DNA of 64,000 nt. It comes from Thermoanaerobacterium aotearoense. Its GTDB lineage: Bacteria; Bacillota; Thermoanaerobacteria; Thermoanaerobacterales; Thermoanaerobacteraceae. The notes below the pieces were generated by a model. That model was not told the origin of the DNA and did no database searches. It saw only the letters and a program-made list of their open reading frames with translations. The position numbers were made by a program, and so were the translations under genes. Each line of letters opens with the position of its first letter. Position 1 is the first letter of the stretch. Below are positions 1 through 13,143 of this stretch, in pieces. The stretch covers positions 1,785,501 through 1,849,500 of the forward strand of contig NZ_CP047602.1 in the NCBI RefSeq assembly GCF_009905255.1, read 5' to 3'.

Positions 1-1
1 G

Positions 2-586
2 CAATCACAGATAAAGCCTCATTTTCTGTTTAATTCTTTTGATGCAATAAGTGCGTTGATTTTGATGAATGACACGAAAAACGCCAGTAAAATCGTAAAA
101 GCTTTAGGAAAGTTTTACAGATCTTTTTTGATGAACGGCAACGAGGAAATAACTATAAAAGATGAATTAGAAATAATAGACAATTATCTTACGATTCAAA
201 AGATCCGCTTTGGAGACAAATTTGACATCATAAAAGAAATTGACGATAAGACGCTGCCATATAAAATACCAAAACTGATACTTCAGCCTTTAGTAGAAAA
301 TGCATTGAATCACGGTGTAAGAGGAAAAGACGGCCAAGGCATAATAACAATAAAATCTCTTTACGCTTCAAATCAAATAACCCTTATTGTCTCTGACAAT
401 GGAAAAGGCATGAGTGAAGAAAAGCTAAGGGAAATAGAATCCGGTCAATCAAAAGGAGTTGGACTTAGATCTACGATTGAAAGATTGAAAATCTACTATA
501 ATTACAACGATGTTGTGAAGATTCACAGCAAACCAGACGAAGGTACAACCATAGTAATAACTATTCCAATAAATGAGGAGGACTAA
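2..586 (+). CDS. Sensor histidine kinase, YesM-like (5' truncated by window edge)
   Basis: C-terminal 194 residues of a membrane sensor kinase of the His_kinase/LytS-YesM type; the start lies outside the window. The reading frame is open from base 2. It begins with the phospho-acceptor H-box (QIKPHFLFNSF, His at residue 7), followed by an N-box (LVENALNHGVRG) and G-boxes (DNGKGM, GVGLRSTIERL) of the HATPase_c fold. The missing N-terminus should carry membrane segments and a dCache/HAMP region by family. It ends one base before the start of the AraC-type response regulator, so the two are translationally coupled and form one two-component system. Such pairs usually sense extracellular sugars and control neighbouring oligosaccharide ABC transporters, which fits the adjacent xylan genes. 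The signal itself is not visible. Confidence 0.93.
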   Translation, partial: QSQIKPHFLFNSFDAISALILMNDTKNASKIVKALGKFYRSFLMNGNEEITIKDELEIIDNYLTIQKIRFGDKFDIIKEIDDKTLPYKIPKLILQPLVENALNHGVRGKDGQGIITIKSLYASNQITLIVSDNGKGMSEEKLREIESGQSKGVGLRSTIERLKIYYNYNDVVKIHSKPDEGTTIVITIPINEED

Positions 587-587
587 A

Positions 588-2195
588 ATGTTGGAAAATA
601 GCATTAAGGTGTTTATAATAGATGATGAATATTTAGAAAGAAGTCTTTTGAAGCAATGCATAAACTGGGAATCGTTAGGAATGGAGATTGTGGGAGAAGC
701 CTCTAACGCAAATGAAGGCATAAAATTAATCGACGAATTAAAGCCAGATATTGTATTTACCGATATAAAAATGCCTGGAATAGACGGCATCGAATTTAGC
801 GAATTCATTTTAAAAAGACACCCATCCTTAATAATTATAGTTCTTACAGGCTACAATGACTTTAATTATGCCCAAAAATCTGTAAAATTGGGAATCTTTG
901 ATTTTCTGCTTAAACCTATTGACGAAAACGAAGTCTTAACAACAGCAAAAAAAGTGAAATCATACATTGAAGGAAAGAAAAAAGAAAAGAAAGAGCTTGA
1001 TGATCTAAAAAAGCAACTATATGAGAATCTGCCTTATCTAAAAGAGCGTTTTTTAAATGAGTTGATTACTAACAACTTGTCTGAAAATTCTATAACTGAA
1101 AAGCTTAATTTTTTCAAACTTAACTTTAAAAATGGAAATTTTCAAATTGCTGCGATAGAAATTGCTAATTCAACGGACATGGGTGAAGAATCTCGCTTGA
1201 TTCAAAATTTTAAAGTCAACAACTACGTCAAAAGCTATTTTAAAAAGCTAAAAAATATCATTGTGTTCTCTGACCAGATGAATAGAATCGTCATCTTAAG
1301 CAATGACGAAAAGATAGATTTATATAAAATTTGCATGCGCCTTAAAAACAAAATAAATAAAGAGCTTTATTGTACTTTAAATATCGGCATCGGAAATATA
1401 AAAGAAAATATCAGCGAAGTTCGAGCATCTTATATGGAGGCCGTCGACGCATTAAACTATCACATTGCAGTCGGGAACAACAATATAATACATTATAGGG
1501 ACGTACAGTTTAGAGAAAGCAAATCAGACAGTGACACAATGCATCTCTTAAATGAATTAAAATTTTATTTAAAGTCCGGATTAGAAGATGATGCGATAAA
1601 AACTGTAAAAGAAGTTTTTTCTTTGATAGATGTTAAAAGTGAAAATGCACTTAAGTTGATACACGTAAGTGCATTAAACATTATTTCCGTTTGCTTCTCG
1701 GTTTCTCTTGAATTAAAAGAAAATTTTGACGATGTATATTTATCTGAAATAAACACGTATAACAAGATAGTTAATATAGAAACGTTGCCTGAAATGATAG
1801 AGTTTTTATCCTCCATAGTAACAAACACAATAAAAGCTGTCAACAAAGAACAGATTAGCAATATAAATAATTTAATTGATAATGTTAAAAAATTTATAGA
1901 AGAAAATCTTGGTGACAGCAATTTGTCACTATCATTTGTAGCAAAGCATTTTTACTTAAACCCCAGCTATTTAAGCCGTACGTTTAAAAAGGAAACGGGC
2001 ATAAACTTCATAGAATACCTTACAAATAAGCGAATGGAAAAAGCAATAAGCCTTATTAAAGAGAAGAACATGAAATCATTTGAAATAGCTAATGTCGTAG
2101 GCATACAAGACCCAAATTACTTTTCATCATGTTTTAAAAAGTACACAGGCTTAAACGTAAGTGAATATAAAAAATTAATAAAAAATACAGTTTAA
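588..2195 (+). CDS. Response regulator, YesN/AraC type
   Basis: 535-residue DNA-binding response regulator. An N-terminal receiver domain (about residues 5-120) has the acidic pair IIDDE, the phospho-acceptor Asp in DIVFTDIKMPG and the Lys in LLKPID. A poorly conserved middle region (about 130-420) follows, and two AraC-type helix-turn-helix motifs lie at the C-terminus (about 435-535), including AKHFYLNPSYLSRTFKKE and the family signature near IANVVGIQDPNYFSSCFKK. I chose the ATG at 588 because AGGAGG lies 6 bases upstream; an in-frame ATG at 573 would overlap the kinase gene without its own site. It is the partner of the kinase ending at 586 and converges on the xylan operon. It is likely to activate hemicellulose transport or hydrolysis genes, but its target sites were not identified. 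Confidence 0.95.
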   Translation: MLENSIKVFIIDDEYLERSLLKQCINWESLGMEIVGEASNANEGIKLIDELKPDIVFTDIKMPGIDGIEFSEFILKRHPSLIIIVLTGYNDFNYAQKSVKLGIFDFLLKPIDENEVLTTAKKVKSYIEGKKKEKKELDDLKKQLYENLPYLKERFLNELITNNLSENSITEKLNFFKLNFKNGNFQIAAIEIANSTDMGEESRLIQNFKVNNYVKSYFKKLKNIIVFSDQMNRIVILSNDEKIDLYKICMRLKNKINKELYCTLNIGIGNIKENISEVRASYMEAVDALNYHIAVGNNNIIHYRDVQFRESKSDSDTMHLLNELKFYLKSGLEDDAIKTVKEVFSLIDVKSENALKLIHVSALNIISVCFSVSLELKENFDDVYLSEINTYNKIVNIETLPEMIEFLSSIVTNTIKAVNKEQISNINNLIDNVKKFIEENLGDSNLSLSFVAKHFYLNPSYLSRTFKKETGINFIEYLTNKRMEKAISLIKEKNMKSFEIANVVGIQDPNYFSSCFKKYTGLNVSEYKKLIKNTV

Positions 2196-2218
2196 GGAGA
2201 TGCTTAAAGCATCTCCTT
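2194..2218. terminator. Compact terminator between convergent genes
   Basis: A perfect 12-bp inverted repeat (AAGGAGATGCTT, then its complement after one base) spans the stop codons of both convergent genes. The minus-strand side is followed within a few bases by a T-rich stretch. It probably ends both the response regulator transcript and the xylan operon. Confidence 0.7.
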
Positions 2219-3179
2219 ATGAATTTAGCTCCAGCATAAACTGCATCGCTAAATCTCCAAATCCTCTCATAGGTTCATGTCCATAATCAGGATACACTTT
2301 TATATCTTTTTTTGACTGTATGTTGTTGTAGGCTGCAAAAACAGTTGATGGCGGACATACTTGGTCCATAAGCCCAACGCACATTAAGACATCGCCTTTT
2401 ATCCTTTTCGCAAGGTTTTTAACGTCTATATATCCAAGCTTTGTAAATACCTCATTCTCCCTTTCATGCCTTGGGTCAAAAAGCCTGAAATAGTCCGTAA
2501 TCTCTTGATAGGCGTTTTTTGCAAGGTCTAAGTCCCAAACTCTCTTGTAGTCAGATAAAAAAGGATATTCAGATACTACTTTGCGTACCCTTGGCTCCAA
2601 TGCAGCACACGCCAACGACAGCCCTCCGCCTTGAGAAGGTCCCATGACTCCCACTCTATCTTCATCAACTTCTGGCATGTTCATAACTATTCCAGCCAAT
2701 TGGGCAGTGTCTAAGAAAATATGCCTGAAAAGCATATTATCAGCATCATCGTCTAGCCCTCTTATAATATGCCCATTTAAAGTATTCCCAGTTACACCGC
2801 CAACATCTTGAGACTGCCCTCCTTGACCTCTTACATCCATAGCCACAACGGTGAAGCCTGCCGCCACGTAATTTAATTTGTCGTTCCAGTCGCCTGAATT
2901 TGACGAATATCCATGAAATCTTATCAACGCTGGATGTTTCCCTTCTGTCTTAGGTTTTATATACTTTGCATGAATTCTGGCACCACGAACACCTGTAAAG
3001 TACAAGTCATAGCATTCTGCAAAGGATACTTGAAAGCTACTTTCTTTCAATTCAATTTTAGGATCAACTGACCTCATCTCATCTAAAGCCCTATTCCAAT
3101 ACTCATCGAAATCTTCAGGGCATGGATTTGTACCAGTGTATTCTCTAAGTTTTTGTAATGGCATGTCGAAAAGTCCCAT
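2217..3179 (-). CDS. axe1: Acetyl xylan esterase, carbohydrate esterase family 7
   Basis: 320-residue alpha/beta hydrolase of the CE7 acetyl xylan esterase/cephalosporin-C deacetylase family. It removes O-acetyl groups from xylo-oligosaccharides. The nucleophile elbow GPSQGGG places the catalytic Ser near residue 182; Asp near 272 (GLMDQVCPP) and His near 301 (YGHEP) complete the triad. The family RGQGG motif is present near 117. There is no signal peptide, so the enzyme is probably cytoplasmic and acts on imported acetylated oligomers. It is the last gene of the xylan operon, 21 bases after the GH39 xylosidase stop, with a GGAGGG ribosome site. Length is typical for CE7. From memory the sequence is almost the same as Thermoanaerobacterium Axe1. 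Confidence 0.96.
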   Translation of the reverse strand: MGLFDMPLQKLREYTGTNPCPEDFDEYWNRALDEMRSVDPKIELKESSFQVSFAECYDLYFTGVRGARIHAKYIKPKTEGKHPALIRFHGYSSNSGDWNDKLNYVAAGFTVVAMDVRGQGGQSQDVGGVTGNTLNGHIIRGLDDDADNMLFRHIFLDTAQLAGIVMNMPEVDEDRVGVMGPSQGGGLSLACAALEPRVRKVVSEYPFLSDYKRVWDLDLAKNAYQEITDYFRLFDPRHERENEVFTKLGYIDVKNLAKRIKGDVLMCVGLMDQVCPPSTVFAAYNNIQSKKDIKVYPDYGHEPMRGFGDLAMQFMLELNS

Positions 3180-3200
3180 ATCAATCCCTCCAAATGCATA

Positions 3201-6763
<3,563 letters not shown>

Positions 6764-6789
6764 TTAAAACACCTCTTCTTAAATAAATT

Positions 6790-7860
6790 TCATTCAACCT
6801 TTATGGCATTTGTTTGAGCTTCCAGTGCCAGCTCTATTGCTTTAAAAATGTGCTCCTGAGTCATGGCATTTTCTGTCCTGTTTAATGAGTCCAGTATCAA
6901 GTCCCCAAAGAAAGGAAACCCTACCTTCCCTTTTACATCTATTAAAAATTCACCGTCTTTGTTTACCAAGTACACATGGTCTGGAGCATTTTCTCTGGCA
7001 ACATCAATGTACTTTCTTAGCTCTATGTAGCCTTCTGTGCCCAATATAAACAGCCTTCCATCGCCCCATGTGCCAAGTCCATCAGGCGTAAACCAATCAA
7101 GCCTGAAATATCCTGTGGCTCCATTGTCTCCAATTAGCGTCACATCGCCGAAGTCTTCAAATGTGGGATATTGCTTGTGATTGTAATTTGCTACTTTTGC
7201 TGATTGGACTTTTGCGTCTTTTGCACCTGTATAATACAAAAACTGCTCTATCTGGTGGCTTCCTATGTCGCACAGTATGCCTCCAAATTTGTCTTTTTCG
7301 TAAAACCAATCTGGCCTTCCTTTTCCTTCTCTGTGTGGTCCCATCCCTAATACTTGTATTACTCTGCCTATTGCTCCTTTTTCTATTAGCTGTCCAGCAT
7401 AAACTGATGCTTCGTTGTGAAGCCTCTCTCCATAGTACACAGCATACTTTCTACTTGTCTTTTTGACTTTTTCTTTTGCTTTCTCTAATTGCTGCCATGT
7501 CGTCATTGGAGGTTTATCTGCAAAGTAGTCTTTACCTGCATCCATTGCTTTTAAGCCTATGTCACATCTTTCTGACGGTATTGCTGCACTTGCTACTAAT
7601 CTTACTTCACTGTCCATGAGTATTTCATCTTCACCTTTAGCTTTTTTTGCAGTCGGAAATGCTTTTATGAATCTTTCTACTTTTTCTGGATCTTTGTCAT
7701 ATGCCCACTTTACTTCAGCACCAGCTTCTATCAAGCCTTTTGTCATTCCATATATGTGCCCATGATCTAATCCAATGGCTGCAAATTTAAATTCTCCATC
7801 GCCACAGACTTTTTTAGCCCTGCTTTCAGGCATATAGTACATACCGTTTTCTTTGCTCAT
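6790..7860 (-). CDS. Gfo/Idh/MocA family NAD(P)-dependent dehydrogenase 1
   Basis: 356-residue oxidoreductase. It has a Rossmann N-terminus (about residues 22-140, beginning FAAIGLDHGHIYG rather than a clean GxGxxG), the family DKPPMTT motif in place of the usual EKP, and a C-terminal alpha/beta domain with CDIGSHQIEQFLYYTG, similar to the catalytic DxGxHxxD/E motif. Family members act on sugars or their derivatives with NAD(P). The ribosome site is AGAGGAGG. Its place between alpha-glucuronidase and xylosidase genes suggests a step in glucuronate, methylglucuronate or pentose metabolism, but the substrate cannot be read from sequence. It is only distantly similar to the next gene, so the two are not a recent duplication. 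Confidence 0.88.
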   Translation of the reverse strand: MSKENGMYYMPESRAKKVCGDGEFKFAAIGLDHGHIYGMTKGLIEAGAEVKWAYDKDPEKVERFIKAFPTAKKAKGEDEILMDSEVRLVASAAIPSERCDIGLKAMDAGKDYFADKPPMTTWQQLEKAKEKVKKTSRKYAVYYGERLHNEASVYAGQLIEKGAIGRVIQVLGMGPHREGKGRPDWFYEKDKFGGILCDIGSHQIEQFLYYTGAKDAKVQSAKVANYNHKQYPTFEDFGDVTLIGDNGATGYFRLDWFTPDGLGTWGDGRLFILGTEGYIELRKYIDVARENAPDHVYLVNKDGEFLIDVKGKVGFPFFGDLILDSLNRTENAMTQEHIFKAIELALEAQTNAIKVE

Positions 7861-7878
7861 TTGGCGTTCCTCCTCTTT

Positions 7879-9039
7879 TTACTTTATTTCCCTTCCAAAT
7901 GTTATGCGTTCGTCATTGAAATTTTCTACAAACGTTTTTTTCTCATAAAAATGAGGCACTCTTGCCATTATTCCATCTACTGTGTAGAATGGATCATCTT
8001 TTTCAAGTGGCAATTTGACAGCTTCTTTTGTCGTGGCTGCTTTGTATATGGCGGTTATAAGTTCTATTGCATTTCTTCCGTCGCTACCACTTACCAAAAT
8101 TTCATGGTTTGATTCTAATGCTTTTAATACATCGTCAAGCTGTGGGGTGTGCCCTGTGTATTTTGTCACATCAAGGCTGTCGTAGTATTCCTGTATTTTC
8201 CTCTCCAGTTCTTCATCTTCTCCAGATGGAAAACCATTGCTGGATGCTGTAGATGCATATACTTTCCATGGCACTGATATTCGGGCTTTTTTGCCTTGAA
8301 GCACAATTTGTTGCTCTTCTCCATGGTGAACTACCGAACTGGTTACTTGGGCTAAAGCGCCGCTTTTGTACTTTAATATGGCTATGGATATGTCTTCCAC
8401 TTCTGCATTGTCATGCGCTACATTACTCATTACAGCTTGCACTTCTTCAGGCATCCCCAAAAGCCATATAAGCATGTCTATATGGTGTATTGCATGATTT
8501 AATGTGCAACCACCGCCCTCTTTTTCCCATGTGCCTCTCCACCACAAATCGTAGTATGAATGACCTCTCCACCAAAATGAGTCAACTTGTGCATGTACTA
8601 TATCCCCCGCTAAACCTGATTCTACAACCTTCTTTAGCTTCATGAATTGCGTTCTGAAGCGGTTCTGCGCTATTACTGAAAGAAGCTTTTTGTTTTTCCT
8701 TGATGCCTCAATCATCCTGTCGCATTCTTCTAATGATGATGCCATCGGTTTTTCTACGATTACATGTTTCTTAGAATTTAAACTTTCCACTGCAATGTCT
8801 GCGTGTGTGTAAGGCGGCGTACATATGTCCACCAAATCGATATCTTCTCTTTCCAATATCTCTTTGTAATTGCTGTACAATATGGCATCATCTAAGCCAA
8901 ACCGCTTCTTTTTTTCATAAGCCTTGTCTTCGTAGATATCAGCTATAGCGACAATCTTGCACCTATCTTTAAACTCTAAAAAGCCTTGTATGTGAGCAGA
9001 TGAAATATTACCTGCCCCAATTATGGCTATATTAATCAT
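7879..9039 (-). CDS. Gfo/Idh/MocA family NAD(P)-dependent dehydrogenase 2
   Basis: 386-residue oxidoreductase with a clean nucleotide-binding motif (IAIIGAGNISSAH, residues 3-15), the EKPMASS loop near residue 92 and the catalytic-type motif NHAIHHIDMLIWLLG. I start it at 9039 (MINIAII) because GGAGGA lies 8 bases upstream; an in-frame start at 9063 adds eight unconserved residues. It is 18 bases upstream of the first dehydrogenase gene and about 90 bases after the alpha-glucuronidase, in the same operon. The cofactor is probably NAD(H) or NADP(H). The substrate is unknown; glucuronate-derived or methylated sugar acids are reasonable guesses from context. Confidence 0.9.
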   Translation of the reverse strand: MINIAIIGAGNISSAHIQGFLEFKDRCKIVAIADIYEDKAYEKKKRFGLDDAILYSNYKEILEREDIDLVDICTPPYTHADIAVESLNSKKHVIVEKPMASSLEECDRMIEASRKNKKLLSVIAQNRFRTQFMKLKKVVESGLAGDIVHAQVDSFWWRGHSYYDLWWRGTWEKEGGGCTLNHAIHHIDMLIWLLGMPEEVQAVMSNVAHDNAEVEDISIAILKYKSGALAQVTSSVVHHGEEQQIVLQGKKARISVPWKVYASTASSNGFPSGEDEELERKIQEYYDSLDVTKYTGHTPQLDDVLKALESNHEILVSGSDGRNAIELITAIYKAATTKEAVKLPLEKDDPFYTVDGIMARVPHFYEKKTFVENFNDERITFGREIK

Positions 9040-9128
9040 AATAAACTTCCTCCAATCAATCAACTAAGTTATTAATCTAAATTTTTCGATTTTTACTGTA
9101 TTTCTCTCCCAAGCTTCGTCTAAGTCGG

Positions 9129-11198
9129 TTATTCATAAATTTTCCTTCCATGTTCATCTTTTATGCCAGTCTTCCTGTAAAAATAAGTGTTTACAACATC
9201 TCTCCACTCTTTAGCATCAACTACTTGTATGTCAAATCTTTCTAACACAGCCTCATAAATCTCATCGCTTATTTTTCCTTTCAACGTAATCCAAGCATCC
9301 CTCATTTTTTCTGCTCGCTCTACACCTTCAAAATGAGTGTCGTATATGTGTTGTATGACCGTCTTACCTGATTTTAACTTGTGGCTGTACGGTACATGGT
9401 GGAAAAATAGCAAAAGTTCATCAGGACATGTATCTATATTTTCGTACATCTTTGCAACAGGCTCTTTATACTGTGCTGTGTAACCTGTGCCTGTTGCTAC
9501 AGTCCTATCGACGCCTATGCCCTTAAAATCTGCGTAGTGATACGTACCCCAATGAGAATACTCATATCCATCTACATTAGGGCCATAATGATGGCCTGGG
9601 TTTACCATCCACCCTATCCCAAGAGGGCTTGTGTACTCCTCATATATTTCTCTCGATTCCAAAAGCATCGGTACGACTGTATCCAAAACATCTTTATCAC
9701 ATCCAAATGTAAGCCTCACCCATTCTTCAGCTATCTCCCTCGATGAAAGGTCCGGATTCCATGCAAGCCTTCCAAAGCCATAAAGATTTGATTGTGCAAG
9801 TGGATGTCCTGTCCAACACTCACTGTCTCCTACATTGGCCACAGCCACAATCCCACCATATCTTGCTCCAAACAAGCTGCCATTTACAACTTTTTTCACA
9901 AACGAGCCTTCTCCTTTTGCAAATGTATCAAAGTCTAAAGCTTCCTTCCAAAGCGGCACAAGGTAACATAAGTGTTTCTGCTGTCCTGTATACTCTTGAG
10001 TAATCTGGAACTCCATAAAAACATTTGTCTTTTCCATGGCGCCAAATAGTGGTGTGATTGGTTCTCTGATCTGGAAATCCATCGGTCCATTTTTAACTTG
10101 CAAGACGACGTTATCTAAGAATTTTCCATCTAACGGTTTGAAATTATCATAAGCCGCTTTTGCCCTATCTGTAGATCGGTCTCTCCAGTCAACCATGCAA
10201 TTGTATACAAATGTTCTCCAAATGACAATACCTCCATATGGTTTTAATGCCTCAGACAACATATTCGCACCATCGGCATGATTGCGCCCATACGTGAATG
10301 GTCCAGGTCTAAACTCTGAATCTGCTTTCACTAAAAAGCCGCCAAAGTCAGGAATGTAACTGTATATTTTCGATGCTGCATCTTTCCACCACTTCTTAAC
10401 TCCATCGTCAAGTGGATCTGCAGTAGACAAGCCACCTATCTCAACAGGTGATGCAAAATTTATGCTTAAGTACGTCTTTATTCCATAATTCCTAAATACA
10501 TCTGCTATCTTCGCCACATCAGGTAAAAATTCATCTGTAATAAGCTTAGTTTCTTGCTGATGAACATTGACATTATTTATTACGACTCCATTTACTGCAA
10601 TGGATGCAAGCAGCCTTGCATAATCTTTTATCCTGGAAAAGTCTTGGACTATGCGATTATCTCTAAAGAAAATAGATTTTCCCGCATATCCCCTTTCAAT
10701 ATTGCCATCCATATTATCCCAATGATTTAATATCCTAAAATCATTTTGAGGATTTTCAATGCACAATGTATCTTCCAGATTTTTACCGCCAAACACAGAT
10801 CTTATAAGGTGAAAAACACCGTATAAAACGCCCTTTTCGCTTCCGCCAATTATGGACAATACATTTTTACCATTTCTTTTTAATATCTTTAATGCAAATC
10901 CTTCACTTTTAAGTTCATCTTCTAAGTCAACATATAATCCTTCTGATTCAAAATCATCAAGCGTGCCTATAAAAATGCAATCAGATTCTATCATGTGCCT
11001 TAACACTTTTGCATCATCTACAAGCTTTGATAAAGCTTTTTTAAGCTCGTCGACAGCATTATTTATAATCGGATTATCTTTTTTAACGACAATATACTTA
11101 AAATAATCCTTATATTCATCAAGTACTTTTTCATCACAAATTTCATATCTAAGCCAGCAGTCGTACATACTGCCAGCAAATTTCCTATCGCTAATCAT
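9129..11198 (-). CDS. aguA: Alpha-glucuronidase, glycoside hydrolase family 67
   Basis: 689-residue GH67 enzyme that removes (4-O-methyl-)glucuronic acid from the non-reducing terminal xylose of aldouronates. Signature stretches include [32 protein letters not shown] (containing the expected general acid Glu), [14 protein letters not shown] (an Asp and Glu of the catalytic base pair lie here) and [17 protein letters not shown] chose the start at 11198 because GGAGAG lies 7 bases upstream and the length then matches characterised GH67 proteins (about 680); 11243 is an alternative. No signal peptide, so substrates must be imported, consistent with the adjacent ABC transporter. It is separated from the binding-protein gene by a hairpin. 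Confidence 0.97.
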   Translation of the reverse strand: MISDRKFAGSMYDCWLRYEICDEKVLDEYKDYFKYIVVKKDNPIINNAVDELKKALSKLVDDAKVLRHMIESDCIFIGTLDDFESEGLYVDLEDELKSEGFALKILKRNGKNVLSIIGGSEKGVLYGVFHLIRSVFGGKNLEDTLCIENPQNDFRILNHWDNMDGNIERGYAGKSIFFRDNRIVQDFSRIKDYARLLASIAVNGVVINNVNVHQQETKLITDEFLPDVAKIADVFRNYGIKTYLSINFASPVEIGGLSTADPLDDGVKKWWKDAASKIYSYIPDFGGFLVKADSEFRPGPFTYGRNHADGANMLSEALKPYGGIVIWRTFVYNCMVDWRDRSTDRAKAAYDNFKPLDGKFLDNVVLQVKNGPMDFQIREPITPLFGAMEKTNVFMEFQITQEYTGQQKHLCYLVPLWKEALDFDTFAKGEGSFVKKVVNGSLFGARYGGIVAVANVGDSECWTGHPLAQSNLYGFGRLAWNPDLSSREIAEEWVRLTFGCDKDVLDTVVPMLLESREIYEEYTSPLGIGWMVNPGHHYGPNVDGYEYSHWGTYHYADFKGIGVDRTVATGTGYTAQYKEPVAKMYENIDTCPDELLLFFHHVPYSHKLKSGKTVIQHIYDTHFEGVERAEKMRDAWITLKGKISDEIYEAVLERFDIQVVDAKEWRDVVNTYFYRKTGIKDEHGRKIYE

Positions 11199-11277
11199 AA
11201 TATCACTCTCCACAAGTCCATTATAATAATATGATACCATCATTTTGAACTCTTAAGTAAATTTACCTCACTAACAT

Positions 11278-11313
11278 TTTTCCCTTTGAAGGCACAAGCC
11301 ATCAAAGGGAAAA
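11278..11313 (-). terminator. Hairpin between solute-binding protein and aguA
   Basis: Inverted repeat TTTTCCCTTTGA / TCAAAGGGAAAA (12 bp arms, 12-base loop), with a short T-run on the minus strand. It lies just after the binding-protein stop. It resembles the leaky terminator or 3'-end stabiliser often found after binding-protein genes, which raises binding-protein mRNA above the downstream enzyme genes. Confidence 0.7.
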
Positions 11314-11331
11314 TAGAATGAACATCAATCA

Positions 11332-12999
11332 TTATTTGTTTTTGCTGCTTTTATATACATCATTCGTAAGTTTGACTAATTGATCTACGCCTTTAGCATT
11401 AACTTGTTGTACATAGCTATCCCAGTCTTTGTCTATAGATGCAACACCTGTTATGAATTTCAACATCATCTGTTCTACATAGTCAGAAATTGGCTGGCTA
11501 AGCATATTAGCTTGCTCTCTCTGGCTTTCAGTAAACGGCACAGGCGGTGCAACTGGTAACAGCTTTCTTTGAGTATTAACTTGGTTTTCAAAATTTGCTA
11601 CTTCTGGAGTCATCATCGATTCAGCAAGATCTTTTGGACCACCATACAGCAAGCAGAAGACACCACCAGAGAAACCATAATCTTTCTGCAAGTTCTTTGT
11701 GCCGCTTGGGTTCAAGTTCATGTAGTTTACGTCAGGCATAAGCTGGAACTTACCATTGACTTTCTGATACGTTACGCCTTCAACACCCCACTTTGTAAGG
11801 GTCTCACCTGCTTCGCTGTACCACAACCAGTCTACAAACTTAAGAAGTTGTGGGAAGTTTGGATCGTCTTTTGCTTTAGCCGAGATCATTATACCGTTTT
11901 CAAGACGATTGCCTGCAATAACGCCACCTTTTGGTCCTGCCAATGGTAAAATCTGCGTCACTTTAAAGTTACCTTTTCCTAATGTCTGATTCATCTGATT
12001 GATCATATTCTGAATTTCCTGCGTATTTGTCATGATGACGAATGACTTGCCTGTTACAAATTTCTGTACTGCTTGGTCGTCTGTCTGTGTGAAGCTGGCT
12101 GGATCAAGAAGTCCTTCTTTTACAAGTCTATTGAAGTATGTCAATGTATCTTTGTATTCTTGTGATGTTGGGTAGAATTCCCAATCATCCTTTGCGCTGT
12201 TGTACAAAACAGTTGAAGTTTGAGTCCAATCAAATAGTCCATCGCTTCCTGCAATCGGCACACCAAATGTCGGTAATGCTTCACCTATTAAAGCTTTGCC
12301 TTGCCATCTATCCGACAATGGATATGTGTTTGGATATATTTCTTTCAACTTTTTCAAAGCTGATTCCAATTCATCCCATGTATTTGGAATCGGTATATTA
12401 TTTTTCTCAAAAATATCTTGTCTTATTGCCAGCGAATATTGCATTGTATAAGTTTGATGCAACATTGGCAAAACGTAGAACTTTCCATCAGCTTGCTTTA
12501 ATGAATTGATGTCATTTTGAAGTCCCCACTCTTTTACTTCTCTTGAGAAATTAGGCATTTGATTTATATAGTCGCTTATTGGCAGTATTGCACCTGATGA
12601 AACAAATGGTACCTCTTGTCCTGGATAAGTCTTTGGTATTATCTCTGGTGCCTGGCCTGAGCTAATAAGAAGGCTTCTCTTTTGAGCATAATCACTCATT
12701 GGCACTATAGTAAGCTTTAGCGTGACATTAGTAGCATCTTTTATGGCTTTCCACAAAAGCCAATCTGATTTGTAAGGATAATTTGGATGGTCGCTATAAA
12801 GCATTGTAAATTCTAATGGCTTATCTGATTTAAAGTGTAGGTTTTGTGGATCGCTATTGTTTGTGGCAGTCTGAGTTTGTTTGCTTGTATTGTTGCTGCT
12901 GGACGAAGAATTTTTATTTCCACAGCCTGATAACAAAACACCTACAGCCAAAACTACAACCAGCAAAAACGACAGCAATCTTTTTGCATTTTTACTCAT
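11332..12999 (-). CDS. Extracellular sugar-binding lipoprotein of an ABC transporter
   Basis: 555-residue solute-binding protein of the large LipO/LplA type (family 1). A signal peptide with a hydrophobic stretch (residues 8-23) ends in the lipobox LLSGCG; the lipid-modified Cys is residue 26. A Ser/Asn/Thr-rich linker (about 29-50) follows, as is usual for Gram-positive lipoproteins. It should capture oligosaccharides outside the membrane for the two permeases upstream. Linkage to alpha-glucuronidase and xylosidases points to aldouronates or xylo-oligosaccharides. The ribosome site is GGAGGA. The 144-base gap upstream contains the leader of this gene but no clear separate promoter. Confidence 0.93.
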   Translation of the reverse strand: MSKNAKRLLSFLLVVVLAVGVLLSGCGNKNSSSSSNNTSKQTQTATNNSDPQNLHFKSDKPLEFTMLYSDHPNYPYKSDWLLWKAIKDATNVTLKLTIVPMSDYAQKRSLLISSGQAPEIIPKTYPGQEVPFVSSGAILPISDYINQMPNFSREVKEWGLQNDINSLKQADGKFYVLPMLHQTYTMQYSLAIRQDIFEKNNIPIPNTWDELESALKKLKEIYPNTYPLSDRWQGKALIGEALPTFGVPIAGSDGLFDWTQTSTVLYNSAKDDWEFYPTSQEYKDTLTYFNRLVKEGLLDPASFTQTDDQAVQKFVTGKSFVIMTNTQEIQNMINQMNQTLGKGNFKVTQILPLAGPKGGVIAGNRLENGIMISAKAKDDPNFPQLLKFVDWLWYSEAGETLTKWGVEGVTYQKVNGKFQLMPDVNYMNLNPSGTKNLQKDYGFSGGVFCLLYGGPKDLAESMMTPEVANFENQVNTQRKLLPVAPPVPFTESQREQANMLSQPISDYVEQMMLKFITGVASIDKDWDSYVQQVNAKGVDQLVKLTNDVYKSSKNK

Positions 13000-13143
13000 A
13001 TAAAATATCCTCCTCTTAATTAATTAAAATCAAAAGCTTATCATCATAAAGATTTGGTTTTTTATGTTGCCACCACCCCCTTAAAAATCAACTCAAATGC
13101 TCCCTCCTTTTTTATTGAATTAAATAATCATTAATGATGCCTT

